The notes: generated from the sequence alone by a model not told the origin. Shown: positions 48,588-61,741, counted from the stretch's first letter. The stretch is DNA of 64,000 nt from Mycobacterium kyorinense (GCF_001672775.1 NZ_LZKJ01000166.1:47710-111709), one strand, 5' to 3'. Numbers and translations: made by a program.

Positions 48588-51041
48588 TCAGACGGTCGAT
48601 GGAATTTCAGCGGCATCGCCGCGCAGCATCGCGACCAGTTCCCGCTCGATCGCCGTGCGCAGGCGGGCGGTTTGTCCGGCCGTGCCGGTTGGCAGCACGA
48701 CGCAGAACGTGTCGTCCACCGTCGAGCCCCGGGTGGCGACCTTTGCCCAGATGATGTCCGCTCCGGCCCGCTCCAGCATCCCGGCCACCCGCGCGAGCAA
48801 GCCGGCGCGATCCGTGGCCCGGATCTCGACGGTCAGCCGGTCGCCGGTGCCGTCGAACCACAAAACCCGCGGCGGGGCGGTCGACAGGTCGGCGGGAACT
48901 GCGGTCGGCACGTCACGGACCGGCCGGGCGTCGCCGTCACGCTGGGCCAGCACGCCGAGAACGTCGAGACCGCCGTCCAGCGCACTGGCGAACTGCTGGC
49001 GCAGCAGTCCAGTCGCGGGCGGCGCCCCGAAGTGCGGCGAGACCACGAACTCGTTGATCGCCGAACCGTCGTGGATGTTCACCGACGCCGAATGCACTCG
49101 CAGCCTGTTCAGTGCCAGCACGCCAGCGGCTTTCGACAACAGGCCGCGTTGATCCGGGGCGATCATCGTCACCCGGTAGGTGCGCCGACCGCCGCCGCTG
49201 CCGATCTCGACGTGGACTCCGTGGTCGGCTGCCAGCGCGAGGTAGTCGGGGTCGATCGGGTCGGGCTGCGGCAGCGGCTCGCCGGCCATCACCAGTCGGC
49301 AGGCTCGCACCAACTCGCCGACCAGCGATGCCTTCCAATCGCTCCACACGGCGGGGCCGGTGGCCAGCGCGTCGGCTTCGGTGAGCGCGTGCAGCACGTC
49401 GAGCAGTACCAGGTCCCCGTCGAGGGCGTCCGCAACGGTGGAAACGACTTCCGGGTCGTTCAGGTCATGGCGGGTGGCGATCTTCGACAACAGCAAATGA
49501 TGCAACACCAGCCGCGAAAGCATCCCGACGTCAGAGGGCCACATCCCTAGCCTGGTACCGACCTGCGTGGCCAACTGGGCACCGACCACGCTGTGGTCGG
49601 CGCCTCGGCCCTTGCCGATGTCATGCAGCAGCGCGGCGAGCACCAGTAGGTCGGGCCGCGCCACCCGGGTGGTGAAAATCCTTGCCCGGGCAATGGTTTC
49701 GATCAGATGTCGGTCCACGGTCCAGACATGAGCGACGTCACGCGGCGGCAGGTCGCGGACTGCGGCCCATTCCGGGAACAGTCGGCCCCACAGCCCGGTG
49801 CGATCGAGCGCTTCGATTGTCGTGACCACCGCGGGGCCGGCGGTCAGCAGAACCAGGAGGTCGTCCAGCGCCTCGCGCGGCCACGGCGTGGGCAGCTCGG
49901 CTGCAGTGTGGGCCAGCCGGTTCAGCGTGGACGCCGCGATCGGTAATCCTGTGACGGCCGATGCTGCCGCCGCTCGCAACACCAGACCGGGATCACGTTC
50001 GGGCCGGGCTTGGCGGGCCAGCACGACCTCCCCGGCGTGCTCGACGACGCCGTCATCCAGTGGCCGGCGTAGCAGCCGCCGCACGCTCGACATCCCGTGA
50101 CGCGGCAACGCGTTGGCAGCGGTCCGCAACCCGGCGTCGACGCGGTAGCTGATGGTCCTCGCCGCGTCGGACAACATGCGCGATAGGTCGTATCTGTCGC
50201 CGACGTGCAGCGCCGCGCCGATCTCGTCGGCGTACTGCGCCAGCAGCAGATCACGCCCGCGGCGCGAGGCCCGGTGCAACTCGGTGCGAACGTCGAGCAG
50301 GCTGAGGTATGCACCGGTCAGTGAGTCGGTCGAACTATCCGATGGGAAGCGGTCGGCCAGCTGGGCGATGGCCAGCGCGTCGAGCAGTTGAACGTCACGT
50401 AGGCCACCGCGGCCGCATTTCAGGTCGGGTTCGGCGCGGTGTGCGATTTCGCCACTGCGATGCCACCGTGATTGTGTCGCCTCGACGAGTTCGTCGAAGC
50501 GAGAACGGATTCCGGTTCGCCAATGGCGCCGGACGGCGTCGACCAGCCGGGCCGACAACTGCTGATCGCCGGCAATGTGGCGAATGTCGAGCATCGCCAG
50601 GCCCGCCGAAATGTCCGCGCCCGCGACCTCTAGCGCTTCGCCGACCGTGCGCACGCTGTGGTCTAGACGAATGTTGGCGTTCCACAGCGGATACCACAAG
50701 GACTCTGCGGTCTGCTCGACGATCCCTGCCGGCATGTCGTCGTGCATGAGCACCAGGTCCAAGTCGGAATACGGCAACAGTTCACGACGGCCCAGAGAAC
50801 CCGTGGCGACGACGGCGAACCCGCTGCCGCCGGTGATGCCGATCTCGGTTGCCTTGGCGGCCAGCCAGGACTCGTGCAGCTCCCCCCAAGCTTGGCGCAG
50901 GGCGCGCGAGTCCAGCTGATCCGGCGCGGCGGCGAGTAACTCAGTCCTGGCGGCGACTAAATCGGTTGCCGCGCCGGGACTTTCGCTCCTCGCCAGCTGG
51001 CGCTCCCCCGGCCCTGGCGGCTCGGGACGACGTGATGTCAT
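48588..51041 (-). CDS. glnD: PII nucleotidyltransferase GlnD
   Basis: An 817-residue bifunctional sensor that modifies and demodifies the PII protein according to glutamine; mycobacterial GlnD is reported to adenylylate rather than uridylylate. Nucleotidyltransferase domain near residue 80 ([22 protein letters not shown] plus DxD). HD phosphohydrolase [19 protein letters not shown] near 470. Two ACT domains at the C-terminus ([32 protein letters not shown]) sense glutamine. Last gene of the amt-glnB-glnD operon. Confidence 0.95.
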   Translation of the reverse strand: MTSRRPEPPGPGERQLARSESPGAATDLVAARTELLAAAPDQLDSRALRQAWGELHESWLAAKATEIGITGGSGFAVVATGSLGRRELLPYSDLDLVLMHDDMPAGIVEQTAESLWYPLWNANIRLDHSVRTVGEALEVAGADISAGLAMLDIRHIAGDQQLSARLVDAVRRHWRTGIRSRFDELVEATQSRWHRSGEIAHRAEPDLKCGRGGLRDVQLLDALAIAQLADRFPSDSSTDSLTGAYLSLLDVRTELHRASRRGRDLLLAQYADEIGAALHVGDRYDLSRMLSDAARTISYRVDAGLRTAANALPRHGMSSVRRLLRRPLDDGVVEHAGEVVLARQARPERDPGLVLRAAAASAVTGLPIAASTLNRLAHTAAELPTPWPREALDDLLVLLTAGPAVVTTIEALDRTGLWGRLFPEWAAVRDLPPRDVAHVWTVDRHLIETIARARIFTTRVARPDLLVLAALLHDIGKGRGADHSVVGAQLATQVGTRLGMWPSDVGMLSRLVLHHLLLSKIATRHDLNDPEVVSTVADALDGDLVLLDVLHALTEADALATGPAVWSDWKASLVGELVRACRLVMAGEPLPQPDPIDPDYLALAADHGVHVEIGSGGGRRTYRVTMIAPDQRGLLSKAAGVLALNRLRVHSASVNIHDGSAINEFVVSPHFGAPPATGLLRQQFASALDGGLDVLGVLAQRDGDARPVRDVPTAVPADLSTAPPRVLWFDGTGDRLTVEIRATDRAGLLARVAGMLERAGADIIWAKVATRGSTVDDTFCVVLPTGTAGQTARLRTAIERELVAMLRGDAAEIPSTV

Positions 51042-51077
51042 TGCTGCCCGGCCGCGGGCAGGACTTCATCGCGAATC

Positions 51078-52809
<1,732 letters not shown>

Positions 52810-52868
52810 GCGCTCAGACCTCCTTCGCCGAAGCCACCAATGACCTGGTCAAACAATGCGCAGTCGTT

Positions 52869-52906
52869 GTTTCGGCTCCGACGCGGCGTGGTTTCGCCAG
52901 CGTTAC
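52869..52906 (-). promoter_or_regulatory. GlnR operator (tandem GTnAC-N6-GAAAC sites) upstream of amt
   Basis: Reading the minus strand: GTAAC, six bases, GAAAC, six bases, GCGTC, six bases, GAAAC. The first pair is a perfect GlnR site and the second keeps the exact spacing with one degraded half. It lies 60-97 bases before the amt start. GlnR is the established activator of amt-glnB-glnD under nitrogen limitation in mycobacteria. Confidence 0.8.
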
Positions 52907-52983
52907 AGGATGCTCACCGGTGATGATGGGTGCGACCCGCTGCGCCCGGCTGCGCCGCGCTGGCGATCGCACCGGTGCCGGCG

Positions 52984-54294
52984 TCAGCCCAGAAGCGCGT
53001 CGACAAAGGCGGCGGGCTCGAACGGCGCGAGATCGTCGGGTCCTTCGCCCAGGCCGACCAGTTTGACCGGCACCCCCAATTCCTGCTGCACCCGAAACAC
53101 GATGCCGCCCTTGGCGGTTCCGTCCAGCTTGGTCAGCACTGCCCCGGTGATGTCGACGACGTCGGCGAATACCCGCGCCTGCGCGAGCCCGTTCTGCCCG
53201 ATGGTCGCGTCGAGCACCAAGAGGACCTCGTCGACGGCGGCGCGCCGCGTGACCACCCGTTTGACTTTGCCCAGTTCGTCCATCAGCCCGGTCTTGGTGT
53301 GCAACCGCCCGGCGGTATCGATGACGACGACGTCGGCACCCGCGGCGATGCCCTTGTCCACCGAATCGAACGCCACCGAGGCCGGGTCGGCGCCCTCCGG
53401 TCCACGGACCACCTCGGCGCCCACCCGGGCGGCCCAGGTCTGCAGCTGGTCGGCGGCAGCGGCCCGGAACGTGTCGGCCGCACCGAGCACCACCCGTCGG
53501 CCGTCGGCGACGAGGACCCGCGCCAATTTGCCGACCGTGGTGGTTTTGCCGGTGCCGTTGACACCGACCACCAGCAACACCGAGGGATGGTCGGCATGGG
53601 GCAGCGCACGGATCGAGCGATCCAACCCGGGTTGCAGCTCGCTGATCAGGACGTCCCGCAGCACCGCGCGGGCCTCGGCCTCGGTCTGGACGTTTTTGCT
53701 GGCGAGCTCGCTGCGCAGGCGGGACACCACCGACGTGGTGGCCGTCGGCCCCAGGTCGGCCACCAACAGCGTCTCTTCGACCTCCTCCCAGGACTCTTCG
53801 TCGAGATCTCCGCCGCCCAGCAGGCCGAGCATGCTGCGCCCCAACGCGTTCTGCGATCGAGCCAGCCGTCCGCGCAGCCGCTCCAACCGGCCTTCGGCCG
53901 GGGCAATCTCCTCGAGGTCCGGGGCTTTGGGCGCGGGCGGAGCTGGGGGCGCTTCAGCTGGAGCCGGCGGTGCCGGCGGTGCTTCGGTTTCGGGCTCGGG
54001 CAGCTGAACATCAGCGACGGTGCGCTTCGGGGCGTCACGCGGGATAGTCGCGTCGTCGCCGACACCGGGCAGGCCGGTGGTGTCGATGCGCTCGGCCGGT
54101 TGGACCGGCGGGGCTGTCTGGCTGAAGGTGATGCCCGCTGACGTGGTGTAGCCGCCGGAGCGGTCGAGCGCGGTTGGCTGTTGCGACAAGCTGATCCGTC
54201 GCCGGCGGTAGCGAACCAGGCCGAAGACCAGTGCGGCGATGACGACCAGTGCAGCGATGATCGCGATGGCGATCCACAGACCTTCAGACACCAC
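52984..54294 (-). CDS. ftsY: SRP receptor FtsY
   Basis: A 436-residue protein. N-terminal membrane helix (LWIAIAIIAALVVIAALVFGL), then a disordered acidic/Pro-rich A domain (~45-130), and the NG GTPase at ~135-435: G1 GVNGTGKTTTVGKLA, ADTFRAAAADQL, VVIDTAGRLHTK and TKLDGTAKGG. It docks Ffh-bound ribosomes at the membrane. The start is uncertain: GTG 54294 or GTG 54291, neither with a good ribosome site. Ordered amt, ftsY, smc as in M. tuberculosis. Confidence 0.94.
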   Translation of the reverse strand: MVSEGLWIAIAIIAALVVIAALVFGLVRYRRRRISLSQQPTALDRSGGYTTSAGITFSQTAPPVQPAERIDTTGLPGVGDDATIPRDAPKRTVADVQLPEPETEAPPAPPAPAEAPPAPPAPKAPDLEEIAPAEGRLERLRGRLARSQNALGRSMLGLLGGGDLDEESWEEVEETLLVADLGPTATTSVVSRLRSELASKNVQTEAEARAVLRDVLISELQPGLDRSIRALPHADHPSVLLVVGVNGTGKTTTVGKLARVLVADGRRVVLGAADTFRAAAADQLQTWAARVGAEVVRGPEGADPASVAFDSVDKGIAAGADVVVIDTAGRLHTKTGLMDELGKVKRVVTRRAAVDEVLLVLDATIGQNGLAQARVFADVVDITGAVLTKLDGTAKGGIVFRVQQELGVPVKLVGLGEGPDDLAPFEPAAFVDALLG

Positions 54295-54345
54295 GCCATT
54301 GTTCCAGGGGCCGCACACACCGCGGAGGGCCGGTCGCTGGCGGCG

Positions 54346-57300
54346 CTAGCCCGCGGTCACCAGCTCCTGGCCGCGCAATCGCTGCGAGATCACCGCGGTG
54401 ATCCCGTCGTCGCGCATCGTCACCCCGTACAGGGCGTCGGCCACTTCCATCGTCGGCTTCTGGTGAGTGATGACGATCAGCTGCGACTGCGTGCGCAGCT
54501 GTTCGAACAGTTGCAGCAGCCGGTGCAGGTTGGTGTCGTCGAGCGCGGCCTCCACCTCGTCCATGATGTAGAACGGCGACGGCCGGGCTTTGAAGATCGC
54601 GACCAGCATCGCCACGGCGGTCAGCGACTTCTCGCCACCGGACAGCAGCGACAGCCGCTTGATCTTCTTGCCGGGCGGGCGGGCCTCCACCTCGATGCCG
54701 GTGTGCAGCATGTCGTCGGGATCGGTCAGCCGCAGCCGACCTTCTCCACCGGGGAAGAGGCTGGCGAACACCCCTTGGAACTCGCGCTCCACGTCGGTGT
54801 AGGCGTCGGTGAACACCTGCAGGATGCGGGCGTCGACCTCGGCGACGACGTCGAGCAGATCCTTGCGGGCGGCTTTGACGTCTTCGAGCTGAGTGGACAG
54901 GAAGTTGTAGCGTTCCTCCAGCGCGGCGAACTCCTCGAGCGCCAACGGGTTGACCCGGCCCAGTTCGGCCAGCTCACGTTCGGCGCGCTTGGCCCGCCGC
55001 TCCTGAGTGGGCCGGTCGAACGGCATCGGCGCCGGCGCGGTGACCTGCTCGCCGCGCTCGCGGGCCTGCTCGTATTCGGCCATTTCGAGTTCGGTGGGCG
55101 GCAGCGGGACCTCGGGGCCGTATTCGGCGACCAGGTCGTCGGGCGCCATGCCGAACTGTTCGAGGACCATCTGTTCGAGCTGTTCGATGCGCAGCGCCGC
55201 CTGCGCCTTGGCCACTTCGTCGCGGTGCAGCGCCTCGGTCAGCGTGGCGATCCGCGCGTTGAGGGTGTTGACCTCGTCGCGAACCGCCGTGACCGCCGTC
55301 GACCGCTGCTGACGCTCGGTGGTCAGCGCGTCGCGGTTGCGCGAGGCGGCGCCGACCACCTGGTCGAGCCGCCCGGCCAGCAGGTGGCCGGCGTTGGCCA
55401 CCGCAGCCGCCACCGCCGCGGCGTGCTCCCGCGCGGCGCGGGCCTGCTGGGCGCGCAGCCGGGCCTCCCGCTCGGCCGCGGCGGCCCGGCGCAGCGAATC
55501 CGCCCGTCCCCGAACGGCATTGGCGCGTTCTTCGGCGGTGCGCACCGTCAGCCGGGCTTCCACTTCGGCGGTGCGGGCGGCCTCCAAACCAGTGCGGGCC
55601 GCGGCGATCTCCTGCTGGTCGACGGGTTGGGCGGCCGATACGTGTTGGGTCTGTTCGGCGTTGCGCAGCCGGGTCTCCAGCTCACCGAGCTCCTCGAGGG
55701 TCCGAACGCGACCGGCCTCCAGTTCCTCGCGCTGGTGCAACAGCCTGCGCCATTCGTCCTCGGCGGCGCGGGCCTCCTGGCCCAGCCGGCCCAGTTGCTC
55801 GTAGATCGCCGAGATCGCGGCGTCGGATTCGTTGAGCGCGGCCAGCGCCTGCTCGGCGGCGTCCTGCCGCGCGGCCTGCTCACTGAGCGCACCCGACAGC
55901 GCGGCGGACAGTTGGCTGACCTGAGTCTCAGCGGCGGCCAGTTCGCTACTGGCCTTGTCGATTTCGCCGGCCACCTCCAGCGTCGAGGGCTTGCGATCGG
56001 ATCCGCCGCTGACCCAGCCCGCCCCGACCAGATCGCCGTCGTGGGTGACCGCGCGCAACTGCGGGCTTGCCGCCACCAGATCCAGCGCCGCACTCAGATC
56101 CGCGACGACTGCGACACCGGAAAGCATCGCAGTCATTGCGCCGCGCAGCCGCGGTGGCGCCTCGATGAGGTCGACGGCCCAGCGGGCGCCGTCGGGAATT
56201 GTGACGGTCGAGGCCTGCTCGCCGGCCGGCCAGTCGCCCAGCACGATCGCCGCCCGACCGCCGTCGGCCTGCTTGAGCGCGGTCACCGCCGAGCGAGCGG
56301 CACCGAAGCTGTCGGCGGCGACGGCGTCGGCGGCCGCGCCCAGCACCGCGGCCAACGCCGTCTCGTAGCCGGATTCAACCCGGACCAGCTTTGCAATAGT
56401 GCCGAAAATACCTGCGTCGCTGCGGTTTTCGGTAAGCCAGGCGGCGCCGTCCTTGCGTTCGAGTCCCACCGACAGCGCGTCGATGCGGGCCCGCAGCGAT
56501 GCCACCTGACGTTCGGCTCCGCGCTCGGCGGACTGCAGTTCGGCGACCCGCTCGTCGGCCAGTCGCAGCGCCGCCACCATCCGGTCGTGATGCTCGTCGA
56601 GGCCTACCTCGCCCTGATCGAGCTCACCCACGCGGCTCTGCACGGTTTCGAACTCCGCCACCGCGTGCTGTGCTCGGGTAGCGGCCTCCTCGATGCGCTC
56701 CGACAACTTGGCGACACTGTCATCGATCGATTCGACCCGCGCACGCATGGTTTCGACTTGGCCGGCCAGCCGGGCCAGACCTTCGCGGCGGTCGGCTTCG
56801 GCGCGCACCGCCGCCAGGTGTGCCTGCTCGGCGTCGGCGGCGCTGCGCTCACGGTGCGTCAACTCCGCCCGGGCGGCCTCCAGCCCGGTGCGAGCGCCGG
56901 CCAACTCCGCCAGCAGCCGCTGCTCTTGGGCGGCCACCTGTTGCGCTTCGGCCTCCAACGCGTCGGGGTCCGGGCCCCCGGTGGTAGCGGGCTCGACGTC
57001 GAGGTGCTGCGCTCGCTCGCTGGCGATGCGTATGGTCGCGCTGACCCGTTCGGCCAACGCGGACAACCGAAACCAGGTCTGCTGTGCGCGTTCAGCGCGT
57101 TCAGAAAGGCGGGCCAGCGCGCTCTCGTGCGTGGCCAGCTCGTCGGAGGCCACCGCACAGCGGGTGGCGGTCTCGTCGTGCTCGCGGCGTAACGCCGTTT
57201 CGGCCTCGTTGGTGTCGTTGAGCTCGGCCTGCCGGGTGACGACGTCGTCGGCGGCCAGTCGCAGCTTCGCGTCGCGCAAATCGGCCTGGATGGTCTGGGC

Positions 57301-57942
57301 GCGACGGGCCACTTCGGCCTGGCGGCCCAGCGGCTTGAGCTGGCGACGCAATTCGGTGGTCAGATCGGTCAGCCGGGCCAAATTCGCCGACATCGCCTCG
57401 AGCTTGCGGACGGCTTTTTCTTTGCGCTTGCGGTGCTTGAGCACACCGGCGGCTTCCTCAATGAACGCCCGACGGTCCTCCGGCCGCGACTCCAGGATTT
57501 CGTTGAGCTTGCCCTGCCCGACGATGACGTGCATCTCGCGGCCGATGCCGGAGTCGCTGAGCAACTCCTGAACATCCATCAAACGGCAACCGCTGCCGTT
57601 GATTTCGTATTCGCTGGCGCCGTCGCGGAACATCCGCCGGGTGATCGACACCTCGGAGTATTCGATCGGCAGCGCGTTGTCGGAGTTGTCGATGGTGACC
57701 GTGACTTCAGCACGGCCCAGCGGCGCCCGCGAGCTGGTGCCGGCGAAGATGACGTCTTCCATCTTGCCGCCGCGCAGCGTCTTGGCGCCCTGCTCGCCCA
57801 TCACCCACGCCAGGGCGTCGACCACGTTGGATTTGCCCGAGCCGTTCGGCCCGACCACAGCGGTGATGCCCGGCTCGAAACGCAGAGTCGTCGGCGAAGC
57901 GAAGGACTTGAAGCCCTTGAGCGTCAGACTCTTGAGGTACAC
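54346..57942 (-). CDS. smc: Chromosome segregation protein SMC
   Basis: A 1198-residue SMC ATPase. N-terminal head with Walker [19 protein letters not shown] near residue 30, long coiled coils, a central hinge (~510-650, containing [16 protein letters not shown] and [18 protein letters not shown]), and the C-terminal head with signature [14 protein letters not shown] and Walker [14 protein letters not shown]. It organises and segregates the chromosome with ScpAB. The GTG at 57942 begins the canonical [14 protein letters not shown]. Confidence 0.96.
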   Translation of the reverse strand: MYLKSLTLKGFKSFASPTTLRFEPGITAVVGPNGSGKSNVVDALAWVMGEQGAKTLRGGKMEDVIFAGTSSRAPLGRAEVTVTIDNSDNALPIEYSEVSITRRMFRDGASEYEINGSGCRLMDVQELLSDSGIGREMHVIVGQGKLNEILESRPEDRRAFIEEAAGVLKHRKRKEKAVRKLEAMSANLARLTDLTTELRRQLKPLGRQAEVARRAQTIQADLRDAKLRLAADDVVTRQAELNDTNEAETALRREHDETATRCAVASDELATHESALARLSERAERAQQTWFRLSALAERVSATIRIASERAQHLDVEPATTGGPDPDALEAEAQQVAAQEQRLLAELAGARTGLEAARAELTHRERSAADAEQAHLAAVRAEADRREGLARLAGQVETMRARVESIDDSVAKLSERIEEAATRAQHAVAEFETVQSRVGELDQGEVGLDEHHDRMVAALRLADERVAELQSAERGAERQVASLRARIDALSVGLERKDGAAWLTENRSDAGIFGTIAKLVRVESGYETALAAVLGAAADAVAADSFGAARSAVTALKQADGGRAAIVLGDWPAGEQASTVTIPDGARWAVDLIEAPPRLRGAMTAMLSGVAVVADLSAALDLVAASPQLRAVTHDGDLVGAGWVSGGSDRKPSTLEVAGEIDKASSELAAAETQVSQLSAALSGALSEQAARQDAAEQALAALNESDAAISAIYEQLGRLGQEARAAEDEWRRLLHQREELEAGRVRTLEELGELETRLRNAEQTQHVSAAQPVDQQEIAAARTGLEAARTAEVEARLTVRTAEERANAVRGRADSLRRAAAAEREARLRAQQARAAREHAAAVAAAVANAGHLLAGRLDQVVGAASRNRDALTTERQQRSTAVTAVRDEVNTLNARIATLTEALHRDEVAKAQAALRIEQLEQMVLEQFGMAPDDLVAEYGPEVPLPPTELEMAEYEQARERGEQVTAPAPMPFDRPTQERRAKRAERELAELGRVNPLALEEFAALEERYNFLSTQLEDVKAARKDLLDVVAEVDARILQVFTDAYTDVEREFQGVFASLFPGGEGRLRLTDPDDMLHTGIEVEARPPGKKIKRLSLLSGGEKSLTAVAMLVAIFKARPSPFYIMDEVEAALDDTNLHRLLQLFEQLRTQSQLIVITHQKPTMEVADALYGVTMRDDGITAVISQRLRGQELVTAG

Positions 57943-57952
57943 GGCGTGCAGA

Positions 57953-58228
57953 CTACCGTTCGCTAAAGCCGTTGATGGGTTCGCCGCGCTGCGACCAATC
58001 CGCGACAACTTTGTCGACGTGGCCTGGTGTTTTGCCGGATTGCAACAGCTGCAACAGCTGTTCACAGGCGTCACGTGATCCCTGCGCGACGACCTGAACC
58101 CGTCCGTCGGGCCGGTTGGCGGCGTAGCCGGTCAGACCCAGTTCCAGCGCCCGGCAGCGGGTCCACCACCGAAAGCCGACGCCCTGCACCCGGCCGTGCA
58201 CCCAGGCGGTGAGCCGAACCTCAGCCAC
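57953..58228 (-). CDS. acyP: Acylphosphatase
   Basis: A 91-residue enzyme that hydrolyses acyl phosphates. [13 protein letters not shown] carries the phosphate loop with catalytic Arg, and [21 protein letters not shown] the catalytic Asn. It ends ten bases before smc and overlaps the osmC-like gene by eight bases. Gene order matches Rv2922A. Confidence 0.94.
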   Translation of the reverse strand: MAEVRLTAWVHGRVQGVGFRWWTRCRALELGLTGYAANRPDGRVQVVAQGSRDACEQLLQLLQSGKTPGHVDKVVADWSQRGEPINGFSER

Positions 58229-58628
58229 TGGTCACCTCGAAAGTCACGGTGGTGCCCGACTTGAGCGTGCGCCCGACCGTGCAGACCTGGTCGACGGCGC
58301 GCTGCACAACCGTCAGCACCCGCTCCTTTTCGGCGGCGTCAAGCCCCGACAGGTCGAGTTCGAGGGTCTCCTCCAGCAACGGATAGCGCTCCTGGTCGCG
58401 GTCGGCTTGGCCGGAGACCTTCACCACCGCCTGGTAGTCGTCGCCGAGGCGACGGGCCAGCGGCAGGTCACTGGCCATTCCGCTGCAGGCCGCCAGCGCG
58501 ATTTTGAGCAGCTCGCCCGGTGTGAACACTCCGTCGACGTCCTCGGACCCGACGAGGACCTCTGCGCCCCGCGAGCTGTGTCCGGTGTAGCGACGGACCC
58601 CGGTGCGTTCCACCCACAGTTGCGTCAT
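58221..58628 (-). CDS. OsmC/Ohr-family peroxidase-like protein (Rv2923c-like)
   Basis: A 135-residue OsmC-fold protein. The first conserved Cys is in LLKIALAACSGMAS and the second in AVDQVCTVGRTLKSG, the redox pair that reduces organic hydroperoxides with lipoyl or similar thiols. The reducing partner is unknown. It overlaps acyP by eight bases and is divergent from the PIG-L gene. Confidence 0.88.
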   Translation of the reverse strand: MTQLWVERTGVRRYTGHSSRGAEVLVGSEDVDGVFTPGELLKIALAACSGMASDLPLARRLGDDYQAVVKVSGQADRDQERYPLLEETLELDLSGLDAAEKERVLTVVQRAVDQVCTVGRTLKSGTTVTFEVTSG

Positions 58629-58666
58629 GGGTCAGTTCTACCGTGCTACCGGGCGACGTTTCGCGT

Positions 58667-58723
58667 CGAGATCGACGGTAGCGCGGAAAAGTTCGAGTGG
58701 ACGTGACGCTAACGTCGATCTCG
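58667..58723. repeat. 17-bp inverted repeat between osmC and the PIG-L gene
   Basis: CGAGATCGACGGTAGCG (58667-58683) and CGCTAACGTCGATCTCG (58707-58723) pair with one mismatch across a 23-base loop. It lies centrally in the 135-base divergent gap, so it could be an operator, a leader hairpin or a copy of a small repeat. Confidence 0.65.
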
Positions 58724-58763
58724 CCGCACCGAGAAAGCGCCGTAGGCAGGCATACTGCAACCC

Positions 58764-59540
58764 ATGGCCACGGTCGTCGCATTCCACGCCCACCCCGACG
58801 ACGAGGTGATCCTGACCGGCGGCACGCTGGCCCGAGCGGCGGCAGCAGGGCACCGCGTGGTTGTCGTCACGGCCACCGATGGCCACATGGACAATGCCGA
58901 AGAAAGATCTCGTCTGGACGAATTGCGGTTGAGCGCAAGCATTCTCGGAGCGCATCGAGTCGAGTGCCTCGGCTATGCCGACAGCGGATACGGGCCGCAG
59001 TTCTATCCCGACCCGCCCGGACGAGTCCGGTTCGGGCGAGCGGATGTCGAGGAGGCGGCGCTACGACTGGCGACGATACTTCGCGCCGAAAACGCAGACC
59101 TGCTGCTGAACTACCAATCCAACGGCGGCTACCGCCACCGCGACCATGTGCAGGTCCACCATGTCGGCAAACGCGCCGCCGAACTCGCTGGCACGCCGCG
59201 AGTGCTCGAGGTGACGATGCCGCGGGAAACGCTGTGCCGCATCAGCGATCTCGCTCGCATGCTGCGGCTGCCGGCGCCGTATGAGCCGGACGTCGTGCGC
59301 ACCGCATACGCTCCGCGGGCAACCATCACCCACCGGATCGGTGTTTTCCGTTTTGCGCGGCAGAAGCGGGACGCGTTGGCAGCTCATCGCTCGCAGATCG
59401 GCAGTACCGGTGCGGCCGCGCGCGTGTTCGGGGTGTTACTACGCCTGCCACCTCAGGTGTTCGGCCTGTTGTTTGCCCGAGAATGGTTCGTCGACCCGGA
59501 CGCGCCGCCGGGACCGGTACGCCGCGACATCTTCGACTGA
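58764..59540 (+). CDS. PIG-L/LmbE-family deacetylase
   Basis: A 258-residue zinc-dependent N-deacetylase of the family that includes MshB and Mca. AHPDDEVILTGGTLARAAAAG gives the first zinc motif (AHPDDE). HRDHVQVHHVGKRAA gives the H-x-x-H region. No signal peptide. Mycothiol-type or sugar N-acetyl substrates are plausible, but nothing nearby identifies the substrate. It sits where M. tuberculosis has no gene between Rv2923c and fpg, so it is an insertion. Confidence 0.86.
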   Translation: MATVVAFHAHPDDEVILTGGTLARAAAAGHRVVVVTATDGHMDNAEERSRLDELRLSASILGAHRVECLGYADSGYGPQFYPDPPGRVRFGRADVEEAALRLATILRAENADLLLNYQSNGGYRHRDHVQVHHVGKRAAELAGTPRVLEVTMPRETLCRISDLARMLRLPAPYEPDVVRTAYAPRATITHRIGVFRFARQKRDALAAHRSQIGSTGAAARVFGVLLRLPPQVFGLLFAREWFVDPDAPPGPVRRDIFD

Positions 59541-59553
59541 CGTTGCCGGGCCC

Positions 59554-59621
59554 TGGCGCGAGCGTGCGTGTTCCCGGGATTTTGCCCGGCGTGTCGCCCG
59601 GGGACACGCGCGCTCGCGCCA
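59554..59621. terminator. Strong bidirectional hairpin between the PIG-L gene and fpg
   Basis: A 25-bp stem from TGGCGCGAGCG at 59554 to CGCTCGCGCCA ending at 59621; the only two deviations would form G-U pairs in RNA. It lies between convergent genes, four bases before the fpg stop. Confidence 0.8.
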
Positions 59622-59625
59622 AGGA

Positions 59626-60474
59626 TTAGCGCCGCGGGCGGGGTTGGCAGCGCGGACAGTAGAACGACGAGCGGTTCATAAACTTGTCGCGGCGGATCGC
59701 CGCACCACAGCGTGGGCAGGGTTTGCCGTCGCGACCATAAGCATTCAACGACCGGTCGAAGTAGCCGGACTGCCCGTTGACGTTGACGTACGTCGCGTCG
59801 AACGAGGTGCCCCCCTGCGCCAACGCGTCACGCATCACGTCGGCGGCCGCTGCCAGCACCGCCGTCAGCTTAGGTCGGCTCAATCCGTCGGCGAACCGCG
59901 CGCCGTTGACCTTGGCGCGCCACAGCGCTTCGTCGGCGTAGATATTGCCGATGCCCGACACCACAGTCTGGTCGAGCAGCTGGCGTTTGATCTCGGAATG
60001 CTTGCGCCGCAACACGTTAACCACGGCAGCAGCATCGAAGCGAGGGTCGAGCGGGTCGCGGGCCAAATGTGCCACCGGCGCGGGAACGACGCTGTCGTCC
60101 ACAGTCACCAAGTCGGCCAGCAGCCACCCCCCGAATGTGCGTTGGTCGACAAAGCTCATCGTGGTCCCGTCGTCGAGCACCCCGGCGACCCGCAGATGGC
60201 TGACATTGGGGACCGTGCCGAGCAGCATCTGTCCGCTCATCCCCAGGTGGATGACCAGCGCCTCGTCGCTGTCGAGCGTCAGCCACAGATATTTGCCGCG
60301 CCGGTCGGTGCCGGTGATTCGTGTGCCGAGCAGCCGCGCCGTGAGATCGGCCGGCCCAGCCTCGTGGCGGCGCACCGCGCGGGGATGATGCACCCGGATC
60401 GCGGTGATCGTCTTGTCGACCACATGGTCGGCCAACCCGCGCCGCACCACCTCGACTTCGGGTAGTTCGGGCAT
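59626..60474 (-). CDS. fpg: Formamidopyrimidine-DNA glycosylase
   Basis: A 282-residue bifunctional repair glycosylase that removes 8-oxoguanine. Catalytic Pro1 and Glu2 after Met removal (MPELPEVE), Lys in [10 protein letters not shown]2TH region [11 protein letters not shown], and C-terminal zinc finger CPRCGAAI...FYCPRCQ. Complete. Starts five bases downstream of the rnc stop, in the operon sepIVA-DUF177-rnc-fpg. Confidence 0.96.
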   Translation of the reverse strand: MPELPEVEVVRRGLADHVVDKTITAIRVHHPRAVRRHEAGPADLTARLLGTRITGTDRRGKYLWLTLDSDEALVIHLGMSGQMLLGTVPNVSHLRVAGVLDDGTTMSFVDQRTFGGWLLADLVTVDDSVVPAPVAHLARDPLDPRFDAAAVVNVLRRKHSEIKRQLLDQTVVSGIGNIYADEALWRAKVNGARFADGLSRPKLTAVLAAAADVMRDALAQGGTSFDATYVNVNGQSGYFDRSLNAYGRDGKPCPRCGAAIRRDKFMNRSSFYCPRCQPRPRR

Positions 60475-60479
60475 CTAGA

Positions 60480-61160
60480 TCACGCGCTGTCGAGAGCGGT
60501 CCAGGCTGCTGCAGCGGCCTTCTGTTCGGCTTCCTTCTTGGATCGACCCACGCCGGTCCCGTACTCGGTGTCCATGACGACGACGACCGCGGTGAACTCC
60601 TTGTCGTGGTCGGGCCCGGTGGAGGTGACCTGGTACGACGGGGCGCCCAAGCCGCGCGCCGCGGTCAACTCCTGCAGGCTGGTCTTCCAGTCCAGACCGG
60701 CGCCCAACGTTGGCGCGGCGTCCAGCAGCCCACCGAACAACCGCAGGATCACCTGCCGGGCCGTATCCATCCCGTGGTGCAGGTAGACCGCGCCCAGCAG
60801 CGACTCCATCCCGTCGGCGAGAATGCTCGATTTGTCGGCGCCGCCGGTGTTGGCCTCGCCGCGGCCCAACAACAGGTGCGCGCCAAGCCCCTGGTCAGTC
60901 AGCCCGCGTGCGACGTCGGCCAGCGCCTGGGTATTGACCACGCTGGACCGCAGCTTGGCCAGATCGCCCTCCGAGCGGTCGGGGTGACGGCGGAAAAGTT
61001 CGTCGGTGATGGTCAGCCCCAGCACCGCGTCGCCGAGGAACTCCAGTCGCTCGTTGGTGGGCAGCCCACCGTGCTCGTAGGCGTAGCTGCGGTGCGTCAG
61101 CGCCAATGTCAACAGCTCGTCGGGCAGGTCCGCCCCGAGCGCCTCGAGCAGGCTGTTCAC
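60480..61160 (-). CDS. rnc: Ribonuclease III
   Basis: A 226-residue double-strand-specific RNase for rRNA and mRNA processing. Signature [20 protein letters not shown] with catalytic Glu/Asp; second acidic cluster in [14 protein letters not shown]. dsRNA-binding domain ~150-226 ends in [16 protein letters not shown]. The GTG at 61160 overlaps the DUF177 stop as GTGA. Confidence 0.95.
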   Translation of the reverse strand: MNSLLEALGADLPDELLTLALTHRSYAYEHGGLPTNERLEFLGDAVLGLTITDELFRRHPDRSEGDLAKLRSSVVNTQALADVARGLTDQGLGAHLLLGRGEANTGGADKSSILADGMESLLGAVYLHHGMDTARQVILRLFGGLLDAAPTLGAGLDWKTSLQELTAARGLGAPSYQVTSTGPDHDKEFTAVVVVMDTEYGTGVGRSKKEAEQKAAAAAWTALDSA

Positions 61161-61741
61161 GACTGCGCCGCGTCCTCGTCCGGGCGCACCATGCCGGCCA
61201 GCTTGGCCCAGCGCGGGTCGATCTGGTCGTGGTGGTGGTCGGGTTCTGCGGTGGCCAGCGGGACCCCGCAGTCCGGGCACAACCCGGGACAATCCGTGCG
61301 GCACACCGGCGACAGCGGCAGTTCCAGGCCGACGGCGTCGATGACCGGTTGCTCGAGGTCGACGATGTCGTCGACGACGCGGCCGAACTCGTCGTCCTCG
61401 GTGGTCGCGTCGGTGGCGCTATCGGGGTAGGCGAACAGCTCAGTCAAATCGACGTGCACGTGCCCGGTGATCGACCTCAGACAACGGGCGCACTCGCCGC
61501 TGGTAGGCGCGTCCACGGTGCCTGTCACCAGCACACCTTCGGACACCGACTCCACTCGCAGGTCCCGTTGCATCGGCGCCCCGCGGTCGATGGCGATCAA
61601 GTCCAGCCCGATGCGCGACGGGCTGGCCACGGTGTCCTGGACCGAAAACATCGCTCCCGGACGTCGCGGCAGCCGCGCGACGTTGATCGCGAGAGGCGAC
61701 GTTGTGTGCCGGTGGCGTGTCGAACTGTGCTGCCTGGGCAT
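61157..61741 (-). CDS. DUF177 (YceD-like) protein
   Basis: A 194-residue protein with four Cys in two pairs ([21 protein letters not shown]), probably binding zinc. YceD/DUF177 proteins usually precede rpmF and act around 23S rRNA or ribosome biogenesis. rpmF does not follow here; rnc does, as in M. tuberculosis Rv2926c-Rv2925c. ATG 61741 begins [10 protein letters not shown]. Confidence 0.88.
   Translation of the reverse strand: MPRQHSSTRHRHTTSPLAINVARLPRRPGAMFSVQDTVASPSRIGLDLIAIDRGAPMQRDLRVESVSEGVLVTGTVDAPTSGECARCLRSITGHVHVDLTELFAYPDSATDATTEDDEFGRVVDDIVDLEQPVIDAVGLELPLSPVCRTDCPGLCPDCGVPLATAEPDHHHDQIDPRWAKLAGMVRPDEDAAQS

Noticed and set aside
54181..57192. Open plus-strand frame of about 1000 codons
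   Set aside because: It is antisense to smc, whose ATPase motifs and hinge are clear; long shadow frames are common in high-GC coding sequence, and its product is Gly/Arg/Gln-rich with no domain.
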